The translations under genes and the position numbers were made by a program. The notes under the pieces are model-generated. The model did not search any database. It was not told the DNA's origin and saw nothing but the letters and a program-made list of their open reading frames with translations. Of a stretch of 64,000 nt of DNA, positions 1 through 9,309 are shown piece after piece. Position 1 is the first letter of the stretch; each line of letters starts with the position of its first letter. Source of the stretch: Paraburkholderia fungorum (lineage in GTDB: Bacteria > Pseudomonadota > Gammaproteobacteria > Burkholderiales > Burkholderiaceae); assembly GCF_003610895.1 (NCBI RefSeq), contig NZ_MCAS01000037.1:1-64000 (forward strand). Reading direction: 5' to 3'.

Positions 1-1165
1 GCGTAAGCGGCTCGTCGGTGGTATCGACGTTCACGCGCAGCGCAACGGGCAGGTCGTTGAATTTATCGACTCTGCCGTGTGCGTCTTTCGGGTACCACTT
101 CGCCGGATTCGTGTCGCGCTGCACGTAGAAACGCAGCGCGTCCTTCAGCGTATGGAAGCGGCCATTGTGGAAAAACACCTGCCGCGTTGCTGTATTACGC
201 AGCGACACTGACTTGAAAAGTCCGCAGTTGCTCGTGTCGCTCGACTGGTCGGTGCGCAGCGGCCCGCATAGACCCATATCGAAGTACTTCGGGTCTGCAT
301 TCGCACGCAGTTCCGGATTGCGCGGCACACCGAGCGCCTGAAAGTTGAAGTCGGTGAAAAGCGGATGCGAGCCGTCGACACCCACCTGGTCGATGTGACA
401 GGAGGCGCAATTGCCACCCGCCGGGTCATCGAACAGTTTCTTGCCTCTCAACTCTTGTGCCGTCAGTTGGACCTTGCCGTCGAGGTAGTAATCGAACTTG
501 CTGGTGTAAGGATGGAAGCTCGGGTCTTCAAGCTCGAAACGCTCGATGGCGTACATCGCCTGGGCGAACGCTTTCGTACGGTCGGCGAAAATGTTCTGAC
601 CGAACACTTCCCTGAAACGTGCGGCATATGGCGCCTGCTCCAGCTTCGCAAGCACGGCCGCCGGATCCTTGTTCGCCATCTCGTCCGGGTTGAACAGCGG
701 GAAGCTCGCCTGATCGTGCAGGCGGTTAAAGCGCCCGTCCCAGCCGAAGCCGCCAACCGGCGCGTTGTCCGTCTCGCTCAGCCGCTCGGACAGGCTCGCT
801 GCCTGCGCGTGACTCCACATCGGCGTGCGGTTCAGCACGTAGCGCAGGCTTGGCACGGCGCGCGTGCCTTGGCGGTGCATGTCGGGCCCACCGAATTGCG
901 CGGCGAGCCCGTTAGGCGGCCCGTACGCGTGCGACGGGCTATGACAGCTCGCGCACGACATCTTGCCCGACGCCGACAACGACGCATCGAAGAACATCAG
1001 CTTGCCGAGCGCCGCGGCATCGCTGTAGGCCGGCTTCGCGCCGGCCGCCGCCGGCGCAGGCGCGGCTGTTCCCGCGCACGGCAAGCTCGCTGCACCAATC
1101 AGCGCTGCGAGCGCCGCCAGCCGCGTGGCTGTGCGTCCGGTAAATCGCGTTGCAAAAAACGGCAT
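1..1165 (-). CDS. Di-haem cytochrome c peroxidase family protein, C-terminus cut off by window edge
   Basis: Periplasmic MauG/CcpA-type protein expected to reduce peroxide, or carry out a related oxidation, with electrons from c-type cytochromes. Translated from 1165 leftwards, it starts MPFFATRFTGRTATRL, followed by a hydrophobic Ala-rich stretch that fits a Sec signal peptide. Two haem-binding CASCH motifs lie near residues 71-75 and 252-256, the usual two-haem layout of the family. The frame is open to base 1, so about 388 residues are seen and the end is missing. It stops 9 bases short of the 3' end of the phosphoesterase gene on the same strand, so the two may be cotranscribed. Family assignment is firm; substrate and haem ligands beyond the CxxCH motifs are not determined. 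Confidence 0.85.
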   Translation of the reverse strand, partial: MPFFATRFTGRTATRLAALAALIGAASLPCAGTAAPAPAAAGAKPAYSDAAALGKLMFFDASLSASGKMSCASCHSPSHAYGPPNGLAAQFGGPDMHRQGTRAVPSLRYVLNRTPMWSHAQAASLSERLSETDNAPVGGFGWDGRFNRLHDQASFPLFNPDEMANKDPAAVLAKLEQAPYAARFREVFGQNIFADRTKAFAQAMYAIERFELEDPSFHPYTSKFDYYLDGKVQLTAQELRGKKLFDDPAGGNCASCHIDQVGVDGSHPLFTDFNFQALGVPRNPELRANADPKYFDMGLCGPLRTDQSSDTSNCGLFKSVSLRNTATRQVFFHNGRFHTLKDALRFYVQRDTNPAKWYPKDAHGRVDKFNDLPVALRVNVDTTDEPLT

Positions 1166-1173
1166 CTGATCGC

Positions 1174-2403
1174 TTACAGGTTCGTGAAGATGTCGTTGCC
1201 GAACCCGACCAGACCGGCCTGCCCCGCGTAGCCCAGATGTCCCAGCTGGAAGATGTCTTCAATGCTCTTGAGCATCGAGTAGTGGTTGTACTGCACCGTC
1301 GACACCGTACCCGGCTTGATGAACTTCGAGATCATCACCGCGCCGGTCTGATCGCCGCCGAAGCTCTGCTTGGTCAGATTGATCGTCAAACCCTTGTACG
1401 CCAGCGACGAAGTCTGCGGGAACGCCGGCAGATTCGGACCCGGCTGCTGGCTGCAGCAGGTTGAGCCGGCGAAGATCAGGTCCTCACCGGATGCCGATTG
1501 CGTCACGGTGGCGTAACTGCTTTCGTCGAAGTTGATGATCAGCAGACCGTCCTTCTGAAAGGCCGGCGAGGCGGTGATAATCGGCACCCACTTCTGCAGG
1601 AACGTGTTCGCGCTCGTCAGTCCGCCCGGTTGGCCGTTCACGCACGGCGAATCATGGCCGTCGTCGCACAGGTTCGGCGTAATCAGGTTGAAGTTGGCGG
1701 TGGTCGAGATCGACTGCAGATCGGTCGTAAGCTGGTTCAGGTTCACGACGCTCTGGCCGCAGCCCGGCGAATCGATGATCGAATGGAAGTACATGAACGG
1801 GTTGTGACGCGTCGCGTATTGATCGCCCAGCGGAACGGCCGCGCTCGGCGCTTCGGCCGATTGGGTCAGGTCGGTCGTGTTGAGCGTCGGGTGCCCGCAC
1901 GTCGCCGCTTCACGTGTCGGGTCGTTGCCCATGTCGCCTTCATAGCCCTTCCAGGTGTAGCCCGCGGCCGTCAACTGATCGGGCAAGGTCTTGACGCTGG
2001 CCGGGTACACGCAGCCCGAGCCGATCGCCTGGCCGTCCGGCGTCATACCGGTGAGCTTGTAGTCCTGATAGGTGATGCAGTCATTGTCCGTTTCCGGCGT
2101 TGGCGCCTGACCGCTAATCATCGAGATGTAGTTGTCGAGACTCACGTGGCCCGTGCCGTAGTACTGCTGGACCATCGCGCCTTGCGAAGCCAGTGTCTGC
2201 GACAGATACGGCGCCTTGCTGTTAGCGCCGAACGTGGTCGCATAGTTTTCGTTTTCGAGCGTGATGACGAAGACGTGCTGAATCTGCGGCTGTCCGGTCG
2301 GCTTGAGCGACGAGGATGACGAGCCGCACGCGGCCACGATCAGACCAATTAAGGCCGCGCAAACGACCATGAAGAAAGCACGCAACCCACTGCGCTGTGA
2401 CAT
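1174..2403 (-). CDS. Phosphoesterase-family lipoprotein (acid phosphatase / phospholipase C-like)
   Basis: Member of the phosphoesterase family related to acid phosphatase AcpA and phospholipase C, which hydrolyses phosphate esters outside the inner membrane. The N-terminus has basic residues, a hydrophobic run and the lipobox LIVAAC followed by Gly and Ser, so it is probably lipid-anchored. The family opening HVFVITLENENYATTFG follows at about residues 45-60, and FDESSYATVT near the end resembles the second metal-binding region. A longer frame opens at 2442, but the Met at 2403 places the signal peptide correctly. The next gene on this strand is the cytochrome c peroxidase, which suggests a shared envelope operon. 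The substrate is unknown. Confidence 0.8.
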   Translation of the reverse strand: MSQRSGLRAFFMVVCAALIGLIVAACGSSSSSLKPTGQPQIQHVFVITLENENYATTFGANSKAPYLSQTLASQGAMVQQYYGTGHVSLDNYISMISGQAPTPETDNDCITYQDYKLTGMTPDGQAIGSGCVYPASVKTLPDQLTAAGYTWKGYEGDMGNDPTREAATCGHPTLNTTDLTQSAEAPSAAVPLGDQYATRHNPFMYFHSIIDSPGCGQSVVNLNQLTTDLQSISTTANFNLITPNLCDDGHDSPCVNGQPGGLTSANTFLQKWVPIITASPAFQKDGLLIINFDESSYATVTQSASGEDLIFAGSTCCSQQPGPNLPAFPQTSSLAYKGLTINLTKQSFGGDQTGAVMISKFIKPGTVSTVQYNHYSMLKSIEDIFQLGHLGYAGQAGLVGFGNDIFTNL

Positions 2404-2530
2404 GTTTTTGCCCTTGGGGATTAGAGTTTTATTCGCGGGCAAACTCTAGGCAGCACGTATGACGTCTACGTGAATCACGCCTCATACCTGCAGTATGTCG
2501 GTCATTCAACGCCGCATATGAGGCGAGCGC

Positions 2531-3496
2531 TTACTGCGCGTACCGGCGGTGCAAGGCTGCCGCCACTTCGGCGAAATGGGCGCGCAACTCGGGCGGCGCC
2601 AGCACCTCGGCCTCGGTGCCGAAGCGCAGTAGTTCCGCGCAGGCCTGCCTGATCGAGCCGACCGGCAACGTAACCATGCGCCAACCGTCGGCCGGATCCG
2701 GTTCGCTGATTTTCGCGGCAGCGCGGGCGAACGGTGAGGTAAAGACTTCGAGCATCTGCATGCCCCACGGCGACAGGCGCAACGTTGCCTCGCTCGCATG
2801 CATCTCCTCAGACAGCCGCTGCGTGCTGTCTTGCCAGAAAGCGGTCAGATCGAAAGCGGGTGGCCGCTCGAAAGTCTCGTCCAGTCTGCTCAACTCGAGA
2901 ATGCGCGAAATTCGGTAGATACGGTTGTCCGTGCCGACACGCCCAACCACGTACCAGGCGCCGCTTTTCAGCACGATGCCGAGCGGTTCGATCCGGCGAG
3001 ATTTTTCGGCCTTCCAGCTCTGATACCGAATCTGCAGCGGATGCTGATCCCACACCGCGCCGGCAATCAACGGCAGGTTCGCGGGCTGATCCGCATCGGC
3101 GAACCAGGCCGGGGCGTCGAGATGGAAACGCGAGCGCATGCGCTCCGCCGTCGAGCGCAATTCGACCGGCAACGCGGCCAGCAGCTTGGTTTGCGCGCCG
3201 GCCATCACGGCCCCGAGACCGAGCGCCTGCACGGGGCCTGGCAAGCCCGCGAGGAACAGCGCCTCGGCTTCCTGCGACGACAGGCCATTCAGACGCGTTC
3301 GGTACCCGTCTAGCAGACGGTAACCGCCTTCCGCGCCACGTTCGCTCTGAACGGGAACGCCCGCGGCACTCAGGGCGTCGATATCGCGATAGATGGTGCG
3401 CAGCGAGACCGCGCATTCATCAGCGAGCGATTGCGCGCTCACTCGTCCGCGTGCCTGCAAGGTCATCAGAATGGAAAGAAGGCGGCTGGCTCTCAT
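2531..3496 (-). CDS. YafY-type HTH and WYL-domain transcriptional regulator
   Basis: Transcription factor with an N-terminal winged helix (RASRLLSILMTLQARGR, then the recognition segment SLRTIYRDIDALSAAGVPV) and a WYL ligand-sensing domain in the middle (the region around RIEPLGIVLKSGAWYVVGRV). The C-terminal region is the usual WYL extension. Length, about 321 residues, is typical of the family. The start at 3496 matches related proteins; an in-frame ATG at 3514 is an alternative. It is transcribed away from a glutathione S-transferase gene, and an inverted repeat lies between the two. This arrangement suggests it controls itself and the transferase. The ligand is unknown. Confidence 0.85.
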   Translation of the reverse strand: MRASRLLSILMTLQARGRVSAQSLADECAVSLRTIYRDIDALSAAGVPVQSERGAEGGYRLLDGYRTRLNGLSSQEAEALFLAGLPGPVQALGLGAVMAGAQTKLLAALPVELRSTAERMRSRFHLDAPAWFADADQPANLPLIAGAVWDQHPLQIRYQSWKAEKSRRIEPLGIVLKSGAWYVVGRVGTDNRIYRISRILELSRLDETFERPPAFDLTAFWQDSTQRLSEEMHASEATLRLSPWGMQMLEVFTSPFARAAAKISEPDPADGWRMVTLPVGSIRQACAELLRFGTEAEVLAPPELRAHFAEVAAALHRRYAQ

Positions 3497-3514
3497 GCCG
3501 ACAAGTTTAGTCAT

Positions 3515-3535
3515 ACCTGACACAAACTGACAGGT
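3515..3535. promoter_or_regulatory. Candidate operator between the WYL regulator and the GST gene
   Basis: An imperfect inverted repeat, ACCTGACA, five central bases, then TGACAGGT. The arms match except at the sixth base. It lies directly upstream of the regulator's possible starts and about 82 bases before the transferase ATG. Binding by the regulator is inferred from position only. Confidence 0.4.
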
Positions 3536-3616
3536 ATGGGCGCATAGCATGAGGCCATCCGGCGCCAGATGAGCGCTGGCCTTTCCTGTCAGACACTCAC
3601 TCAGAGGGATCCCACC

Positions 3617-4267
3617 ATGACCACCGACCGCTCGATCACGCTGTTCCACTCACCGCAATGCCGCTCGGTCAGCGCACTCACACTGCTCGAGGAGCTCGGC
3701 GCCCCATATCAGTTGAAGGTGCTGAACATGAAGGCCGGCGAGCAGCGCAAGGCGCCGTATCTCGCGATCAATCCGCTCGGCAAGGTGCCGGCGATCCTTC
3801 ACGGCGACGCGCTGATTACCGAACAGGTCGCCATCTATATCTATCTGGCCGACCTGTTTCCCGAGGCGGGCCTCGCGCCCGCACTCGACGATCCGTCACG
3901 CGGGCCGTATCTGCGTTGGCTGGTCTACTACGCGGCATGCTACGAGCCGGCGCTGGTCGACAGGGCGATGAAGCGCGAACCGGCGCCGCCCTCCACCTCG
4001 CCGTACGGCGATTTCGATTCGATGCTCGGGACCGTGACAAGCCAGTTGCAGGCGTCGCCCTATCTGCTCGGAGACAGGATCTCGGCCGCGGATATCTTGT
4101 GGGGCATCGCGCTGCATTGGGGAATGATGTTCAAGCTGGTGCCTGAGACGCCGGTCCTGCTCGAGTACGTCAAGCGCATCTGCTCGCGGCCGAGCTTCGT
4201 GAAAGTGGATGAGGGGGATGTCGCACTAGCGGCCGAACATGAGGCCGCGCTCAAGGCCGCTGGATGA
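3617..4267 (+). CDS. Glutathione S-transferase family protein
   Basis: Cytosolic glutathione transferase of 216 residues. The thioredoxin-like N-terminal domain starts ITLFHSPQCRSV and contains the cis-Pro region NPLGKVPAI and the glutathione gamma-glutamyl contact ITEQVAIYIYL, where the usual ES is replaced by EQ. The all-helical C-terminal domain contains YLLGDRISAADILWG, the conserved N-capping box. The start at 3617 follows GGGATCCCACC. It is divergent from the WYL regulator, which may control it. Likely role is conjugation or detoxification; the substrate cannot be told from the sequence. Confidence 0.85.
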   Translation: MTTDRSITLFHSPQCRSVSALTLLEELGAPYQLKVLNMKAGEQRKAPYLAINPLGKVPAILHGDALITEQVAIYIYLADLFPEAGLAPALDDPSRGPYLRWLVYYAACYEPALVDRAMKREPAPPSTSPYGDFDSMLGTVTSQLQASPYLLGDRISAADILWGIALHWGMMFKLVPETPVLLEYVKRICSRPSFVKVDEGDVALAAEHEAALKAAG

Positions 4268-4462
4268 TGCCGGCCGCCGGACCTGCCGTGGCGCTCCAGC
4301 CTGCGCAACGCAGGCGATGGCCGGCTGGCTGAACGGGGATCCGGTTCGATGCGCCGGGATTTGAGACAATGGGGACCGCCCGGGAATATCTTCCCGGGAC
4401 AACCGGGCGCACCTCGACCTTTCGGCAGGTACCGGCCCATTGAACAAGAGATGTTTTCAGGT

Positions 4463-4723
4463 ATGAGCAAGACCGCATTCATTCCCAGTGTTCCGGCGAA
4501 GTCCGAGGACGAGTTTGAAGTGTCGGCGACGTCGAAACTGGCCGGCTACCGGCGCTTTTTCGGCGTGCTGAAAGTGGTTCGAACCACCGACGGCCGTGTG
4601 CTGTTCCCGTTCGACGGCGCGCCGGAACTCGGACCCTACGCGACCAGGCTGGAAGCCCTCGCGGCGGCGCAGGTATATGGCGAACACATCGTGACCAGCG
4701 ACCTGGCGCGTCCGGAGTTGTGA
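4463..4723 (+). CDS. Small conserved protein, DUF6723-like
   Basis: An 86-residue protein (MSKTAFIPSVPAKSEDEFEV...) with no signal peptide or membrane segment. The stretch AGYRRFFGVLKVVRTTDGR followed by FDGAPELGPYATRLEALAAA resembles small Burkholderiales proteins labelled DUF6723. An in-frame ATG at 4451 would add four residues and is better placed relative to AAGAG. It stands alone between the transferase and a secreted protein. Function unknown. Confidence 0.55.
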   Translation: MSKTAFIPSVPAKSEDEFEVSATSKLAGYRRFFGVLKVVRTTDGRVLFPFDGAPELGPYATRLEALAAAQVYGEHIVTSDLARPEL

Positions 4724-4828
4724 ACGCGCAAGCGTGATCGGCTTCGGGTTGTCTCGCCTGGTCAGGTGGATCGGTCAGGTTGGTCACCCGTATTTGTCGT
4801 TTTGCGGTGCTCACTTCGGGAGCAACGA

Positions 4829-5422
4829 ATGACTCGTCTGCGCAAAATGGGCCCATCAGCCCTGGTTGTCTGGTGTGCGGCTGCCCTGACGACAGCCGCT
4901 TTCTGTCAGTCCGGCCTCGCACAGGACACCAGCGCCTATGCCAGCCAAACGGCGCTCGGAAAAGCCGAGGTCGTGCACGCCCAGGTCCGTGTCGTAGCGA
5001 TCCACCCCGCCACCAACAGCGTCACGCTGCGTGGTCCGTACGGCCATCTGGCGGATGTCGACGTCAATCCGCAACTGGCCGATGTCAAAAAACTACGGGT
5101 CGGCGACAGGTTGAACGTGGCATACCAGCAGGCGCTGCTGCTTCACGTCGACAAGGTGACGACCCGCGGTGTTCGCGAACGCATCGAGACAACGGTGGCG
5201 ATGCCGGCTTCAGCGGGGTATGCGTCGTCGGCACACCGCGTGCAGATTGTCGCGACCGTGTTGAAGATCGATCGCAAGAGCCGGATGGTGACGCTGCGCG
5301 GACCGAAGCATCAGCAGGTACTGCGGGCGGCAGCGAGCATTCCGCTCAATGAGTTGAAGGTCGGCGACAGCGTGCGGGCGGAGTTCGTTTCGGCCGCCGC
5401 GGTGGAGGTGGTGAGGCAATGA
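4829..5422 (+). CDS. Periplasmic protein with two copies of a small beta-rich domain
   Basis: A 197-residue protein of unknown function with a signal peptide (basic MTRLRKMGPS, hydrophobic segment, cleavage likely after GLAQ). After the signal are two related units. The first is built on VRVVAIHPATNSVTLRGPYG and ends LRVGDRLNVAYQQAL. The second is built on VATVLKIDRKSRMVTLRGPK and ends LKVGDSVRAEFVSA. The repeated plan suggests a tandem domain duplication, possibly of OB-like fold. GGGAG sits about eight bases before the ATG at 4829; an upstream in-frame ATG at 4766 is less likely. No operon partner is evident. Confidence 0.65.
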   Translation: MTRLRKMGPSALVVWCAAALTTAAFCQSGLAQDTSAYASQTALGKAEVVHAQVRVVAIHPATNSVTLRGPYGHLADVDVNPQLADVKKLRVGDRLNVAYQQALLLHVDKVTTRGVRERIETTVAMPASAGYASSAHRVQIVATVLKIDRKSRMVTLRGPKHQQVLRAAASIPLNELKVGDSVRAEFVSAAAVEVVRQ

Positions 5423-5668
5423 GCGAGTGAGGTGTGCTGTCGAGGCCGTCACGGGAACCATCGCGCTATTGCCGATGTGCATTCAGGCTTGAGTCAGGTA
5501 CGGTTTCTCAGCGACGCGGAGAAAGCCGGCCTTGAGAGCAGGCGCAGGAGCGCGTTCTCGAAAAGCGCAAACATACTCATGCAGGCACAATGACAAACTG
5601 CGGCCAGGTTTTTGAAGTCCGCTCACCAATGATAGGAGTTCAAACCATCAACGGGATGCAGTTCATCG

Positions 5669-6010
5669 ATGTCTCCCGGCTTTATCGCCCTAACGCAAAC
5701 TGCCGATTCGTCAACGGTCAATACGCCGGCCGCCAGACTATTGGATGCTTGCCGCTCTGACAGACTTCATCCACACGCCCTCCAAATGGACCTCTGGATT
5801 CAACCTTGTGCACAGTGTGCCGATCTCTACGGGAAGTCGGCGACAGAGCTTCCGCACCCTCACCTCAAGCTCAGCGGTGTCGGCGCGGTGAAGGACGCTC
5901 GAATAGAAGAGCATTACACCTGTGTCCGGTGCCGTGCGGCGTTTGCGCGAATACTTGCCGGACCACCGACGCGGCAAATCTGGTTGCTACTGAATGCCGG
6001 CCAGCATTAA
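5669..6010 (+). CDS. Hypothetical protein with two CxxC pairs
   Basis: A 113-residue open frame not recognised as a known family. It contains CAQC near residues 47-50 and CVRC near residues 85-88, spaced as in a zinc ribbon, and little else distinctive. An internal Met at 5786 (MDLWIQPCAQC) gives a 74-residue alternative that keeps both pairs. The ribosome site is weak for either start. Whether it is expressed is uncertain. Confidence 0.4.
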   Translation: MSPGFIALTQTADSSTVNTPAARLLDACRSDRLHPHALQMDLWIQPCAQCADLYGKSATELPHPHLKLSGVGAVKDARIEEHYTCVRCRAAFARILAGPPTRQIWLLLNAGQH

Positions 6011-6308
6011 CCCAGCGCTCGCTCGAACCCGCCACAACGTGTGACTGCACCCCTGCTGTTCAACGGTGAAAGCCCGCAGGCCCATTTTGTGCTCACCTCT
6101 GCAAACGTCGCGACTGTCCTCTTTTCACGAGGGGTGAAGCAATCGGTGAGCGCGTGTGTTTCGAGACGTTTTCTCACGCGATAACTTGCGCCGACCTCGT
6201 GACAGAAGTCGCGCCGGCGAGAAAAAAGGGAACTCGGCGGCGGGAAATCCTCAAACCTAACCAGGCTATCGCTGATGCAATAGCAGCAATTACTTTCCAG
6301 GAGGACGG

Positions 6309-6992
6309 GTGCATCTGAGACGACATGTGGTCTTGTTGCTGGCAATGGCCGCGTTGGGTTCGACCGCTGCATGGGCGAGTGATATTCAATGTGCGACCAC
6401 GCGGCAACCGGCGGAGCGCGTGATATGCGACCACGCCATCCTGAACAACGAATACGACGACATCGCCGCGCAACAGCAGGCTCTCCTGAGCGGCGGCAAA
6501 CTCTCGCCCGGACAACTGGCCCAGTGGCGGCAATCGCGTAACGCCTGCAGCGACGTCCACTGTATCGACACCGTATTCGCGCAGTGGAAAGCGATGGCCA
6601 GGTCGGTCGAAACACGTTCCTACGCTGCAGCGGCTCCGGTTATCGCCCCGGCTACCGCCATGGCCCCTGTCGGACCTGCTTCGGAAGCAGTCGTTCTTCC
6701 CGCATCCCAGGCGTTAGCGACATCGGAAGCCTCTCTTGTGCGCCAGGGGAGCGCCGCCGGCGTGGCGCTTCCGAAACCGGTGGAACCTCAAGCTTCTTCG
6801 CCAACGGTCGCGTCTGCTCCCTCGGCCGCGAGTGAATCGCGTGGCACAACCGGCATGACCAGCATGAGCGGGGGCCTGATGGCGGCTCTGATCGTCGCGG
6901 TTGGATTCGGTGCTTTCTTTCAGCGCCGCAGGAGAAACGGCGGAAGCACCGTGAAACCATCAGCTAATGTTCGCGACAAGGACAAACGCTGA
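6309..6992 (+). CDS. LprI/DUF1311-like envelope protein with C-terminal membrane anchor
   Basis: A 227-residue protein starting at GTG 6309, preceded by a strong AGGAGG. A signal peptide (MHLRRHVVLLLAMAALGSTA) is followed by a DUF1311/LprI-like unit with paired cysteines: QCATTRQPAERVICDHAIL, NNEYDDIAAQQ, then CSDVHCIDTVFAQW. Members of this family include lysozyme-inhibitor-like proteins. A long Ala/Pro/Ser-rich linker leads to a single transmembrane segment (LMAALIVAVGFGAFF) and a basic tail (QRRRRN). The long linker and C-terminal anchor are unusual for LprI proteins. The role is inferred from the family only. Confidence 0.65.
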   Translation: MHLRRHVVLLLAMAALGSTAAWASDIQCATTRQPAERVICDHAILNNEYDDIAAQQQALLSGGKLSPGQLAQWRQSRNACSDVHCIDTVFAQWKAMARSVETRSYAAAAPVIAPATAMAPVGPASEAVVLPASQALATSEASLVRQGSAAGVALPKPVEPQASSPTVASAPSAASESRGTTGMTSMSGGLMAALIVAVGFGAFFQRRRRNGGSTVKPSANVRDKDKR

Positions 6993-7068
6993 GTCGACCG
7001 CACGGAAGGGCACGCCGAAGATGCGCTGAGGCGGCCAACCGATTCAGCCGCCACGATCCGAGGCGTGT

Positions 7069-8316
7069 CTATTGTGGCTCGGCCGCGTACGCTTCGATGC
7101 CCTTTCGTCGGCCAGGAGCAAAGTACCAAAATGCTCCGACGCTCTGAACGACGATGAGAGCCGCCCAGACCATTTGATGCGCGACGACCGGGTAACGCCC
7201 CTGGTCTGCGGTCCAGTGCCCAAGCGCTGCGCCAATCGCGATTTGCGCCGCAAAGATTCCGACGAAGATGACCAACGTGAACGTCGTATTCACGCGACCC
7301 AGCAGACGCGCTGGAAAATGCTCGGCCAATACCGCATAGGTGAGAATGCCGGTGCCGCCCAAGGCCCCGTAAGCCGCCCACAAAAGCGGCTCGGGAAGCG
7401 GAACGCGCGCGGCGAGCAGCGCCTGAACGATGACGAACAGCGCCATGGTGACGCCCGAGAAGGTCTGCACACGAACGCCACGCCGCTCGAATGCCCGGGC
7501 AAGTGCGCCGAAGCAGATGTTGCCAACGATGAAAGCGCCCCCGAGCACCGAAATGAGCGCGCCCACCCGTGCCGTGCCGCTCGCGGCGCCGGCAGGCGCG
7601 ACGTCGCGCAGAAACGCGCCGACCCACAGCGACTGCATTGAATAAAACACGGCCTGAGTGAGCGCGGAAAACGTCGCGACTTTCCAGAAGGCGTGGCTGC
7701 GAAGAATATGGAGCGTGCCCTTCAACTGGTCCAGCACGCTCGCCTGAGTGGCGTTCTGGCCGGCGGCGGGTGCGCCAACCCAGATGACTGCGGCGACACA
7801 AGCGGTCAATGCGGCGAGCCCGAGGCTCACCGTTCGCCACGGTGCGAACGTCAACAGGAAGGTCAGCGGTGCGCCGACTGCCACGCCGCCGAGGCCTCCA
7901 ACCGCCATCACAAGACCATTGACGAGCGTGAGTTGAGCAACGGGGAAATGTTGCGCCGTGGCCTTGAATGCACCGCCAAGACACACAGAGGCGCCCACGC
8001 CGATGAGCAGGCGCCCGACCATCATGCCGGTCATGCTATGGGACAGCGCGAAAATCAAGGCCCCCGCTGCTGCGAACAACAGAACAGACGCAGTGACCCG
8101 GCGTGCGCCGTAATGATCGAGCAGGACGCCTGCGGGAATTTGCGCGCCTGCAAAGCCGAGGAAGTAGACGCTCGTCAGTGTTCCGAGGTCGGTCCCTGTG
8201 AGCCCCATCTCGTGGGATAAAAACGGGGCAAAGCCGAGATTGACGCCTCGAAAAAGGTAGGAAATGAAGTAGCCGAGCGCGAACACGGCGAAAACGCGCA
8301 ACCTGGTGGCGGTCAT
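7069..8316 (-). CDS. Major facilitator superfamily transporter
   Basis: Inner-membrane carrier of about 415 residues with twelve predicted helices. MFS signatures are DHYGARRVTAS in the loop after helix 2 and GRLLIGVGASVCLGGAFKA in helix 4. Start is taken at MTATRLRVFAVF (8316); the frame also opens at 8340. It is divergent from a LysR regulator, with only about 108 bases between the starts, so the regulator probably controls it. Substrate unknown. Confidence 0.85.
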   Translation of the reverse strand: MTATRLRVFAVFALGYFISYLFRGVNLGFAPFLSHEMGLTGTDLGTLTSVYFLGFAGAQIPAGVLLDHYGARRVTASVLLFAAAGALIFALSHSMTGMMVGRLLIGVGASVCLGGAFKATAQHFPVAQLTLVNGLVMAVGGLGGVAVGAPLTFLLTFAPWRTVSLGLAALTACVAAVIWVGAPAAGQNATQASVLDQLKGTLHILRSHAFWKVATFSALTQAVFYSMQSLWVGAFLRDVAPAGAASGTARVGALISVLGGAFIVGNICFGALARAFERRGVRVQTFSGVTMALFVIVQALLAARVPLPEPLLWAAYGALGGTGILTYAVLAEHFPARLLGRVNTTFTLVIFVGIFAAQIAIGAALGHWTADQGRYPVVAHQMVWAALIVVQSVGAFWYFAPGRRKGIEAYAAEPQ

Positions 8317-8424
8317 GATGCAGTCAAAACCCGGAGACAAACGCTGGGTTACCGATTATTCGCGATCACAGTGCGTCGAGCCAGCGAGAGATTTGCGACG
8401 CAATTGTGAGTAGAATTTGACGTC

Positions 8425-9306
8425 ATGCCACGCGATATCCCACCTCTGCAGGCGCTACGAGCGCTTGAAGCCGCTGCCCGACGCCGCAGCTTCAGCCGCG
8501 CTGCGGAAGAATTACATTTGACGCACAGCGCGATCAGCCATCATCTGCGCGCGCTCGAAACCGAACTGGGTGTCGAGTTGTTCAAGCGCGTGGGCACGCA
8601 AATGATCCCCACGGCCGCCGGTGCGCAGCTAGCCGACCGCGTTCGCCGCAGCCTGGACGATTTGCGGGATGCGCTTCAGGCCACCCGCCCCGGCGTCAAC
8701 AGCGTGACGCGACTCGAGCTAAGCGTCATGTCCGACTTCGCTTCGGTCTGGCTGATTCCACGGCTGGGTGACTTCTATGAGCGTTATCCGAACGTCGACC
8801 TGTCGCTGCACATGCATGCGGACGTGTCCCCGCCCGACCCCTATCCTTTCGACATCGGGATTTGGCATCGGCGTGTCGAAGAGCCGGGGTTCCAGATTCG
8901 CAAGCTTCTGGATGATCAGGTGGTCGCCGTATGCAGCCCGGCGTTGCTAGCCCGGTACCCGGACTTCCGCCTGGAGCAGCTTGTCGACATGCCGCTGCTG
9001 CGTTTCTCACGCCGAGGCTGGCGCGACTTTTTCGAAGCCGCGGGGATTCAGGGTTCGGAACCGGTGCGCGGCCCCATTTTCGACGACCCGGGCCTGCTCC
9101 TGCACGCAACCGTCGCCGGTCAGGGCGTCGCGACGGCTCGTCTTCAGATGGCTCGGGATTTCATCGAACGCGGCGAACTGGTCCGCTTGGGACAGGTGCA
9201 GATTCCGGCGTCGCTCGACTACTTCTTCACCTGGCGCGACGGGCATCCTAGAGAAGACGCCATTAGCCAGTTCTACCGCTGGGTGAAATCCAGGTTGGCG
9301 AAGTGA
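8425..9306 (+). CDS. LysR family transcriptional regulator, GcvA-like
   Basis: A 293-residue LysR regulator. The N-terminal winged helix reads PPLQALRALEAAARRRSFSR then AAEELHLTHSAISHHLRALE, the GcvA-type pattern. The effector-binding domain follows (SDFASVWLIPRLGDFYERYP, then DIGIWHRRVEEP). It is divergent from the MFS gene at 8316, the usual arrangement for a LysR regulator and its target. The effector is unknown. Confidence 0.9.
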   Translation: MPRDIPPLQALRALEAAARRRSFSRAAEELHLTHSAISHHLRALETELGVELFKRVGTQMIPTAAGAQLADRVRRSLDDLRDALQATRPGVNSVTRLELSVMSDFASVWLIPRLGDFYERYPNVDLSLHMHADVSPPDPYPFDIGIWHRRVEEPGFQIRKLLDDQVVAVCSPALLARYPDFRLEQLVDMPLLRFSRRGWRDFFEAAGIQGSEPVRGPIFDDPGLLLHATVAGQGVATARLQMARDFIERGELVRLGQVQIPASLDYFFTWRDGHPREDAISQFYRWVKSRLAK

Positions 9307-9309
9307 GGG

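Noticed and set aside
365..1231. Plus-strand 288-residue frame
   Set aside because: It is the shadow of the minus-strand cytochrome c peroxidase gene, which has two CxxCH motifs and a signal peptide.
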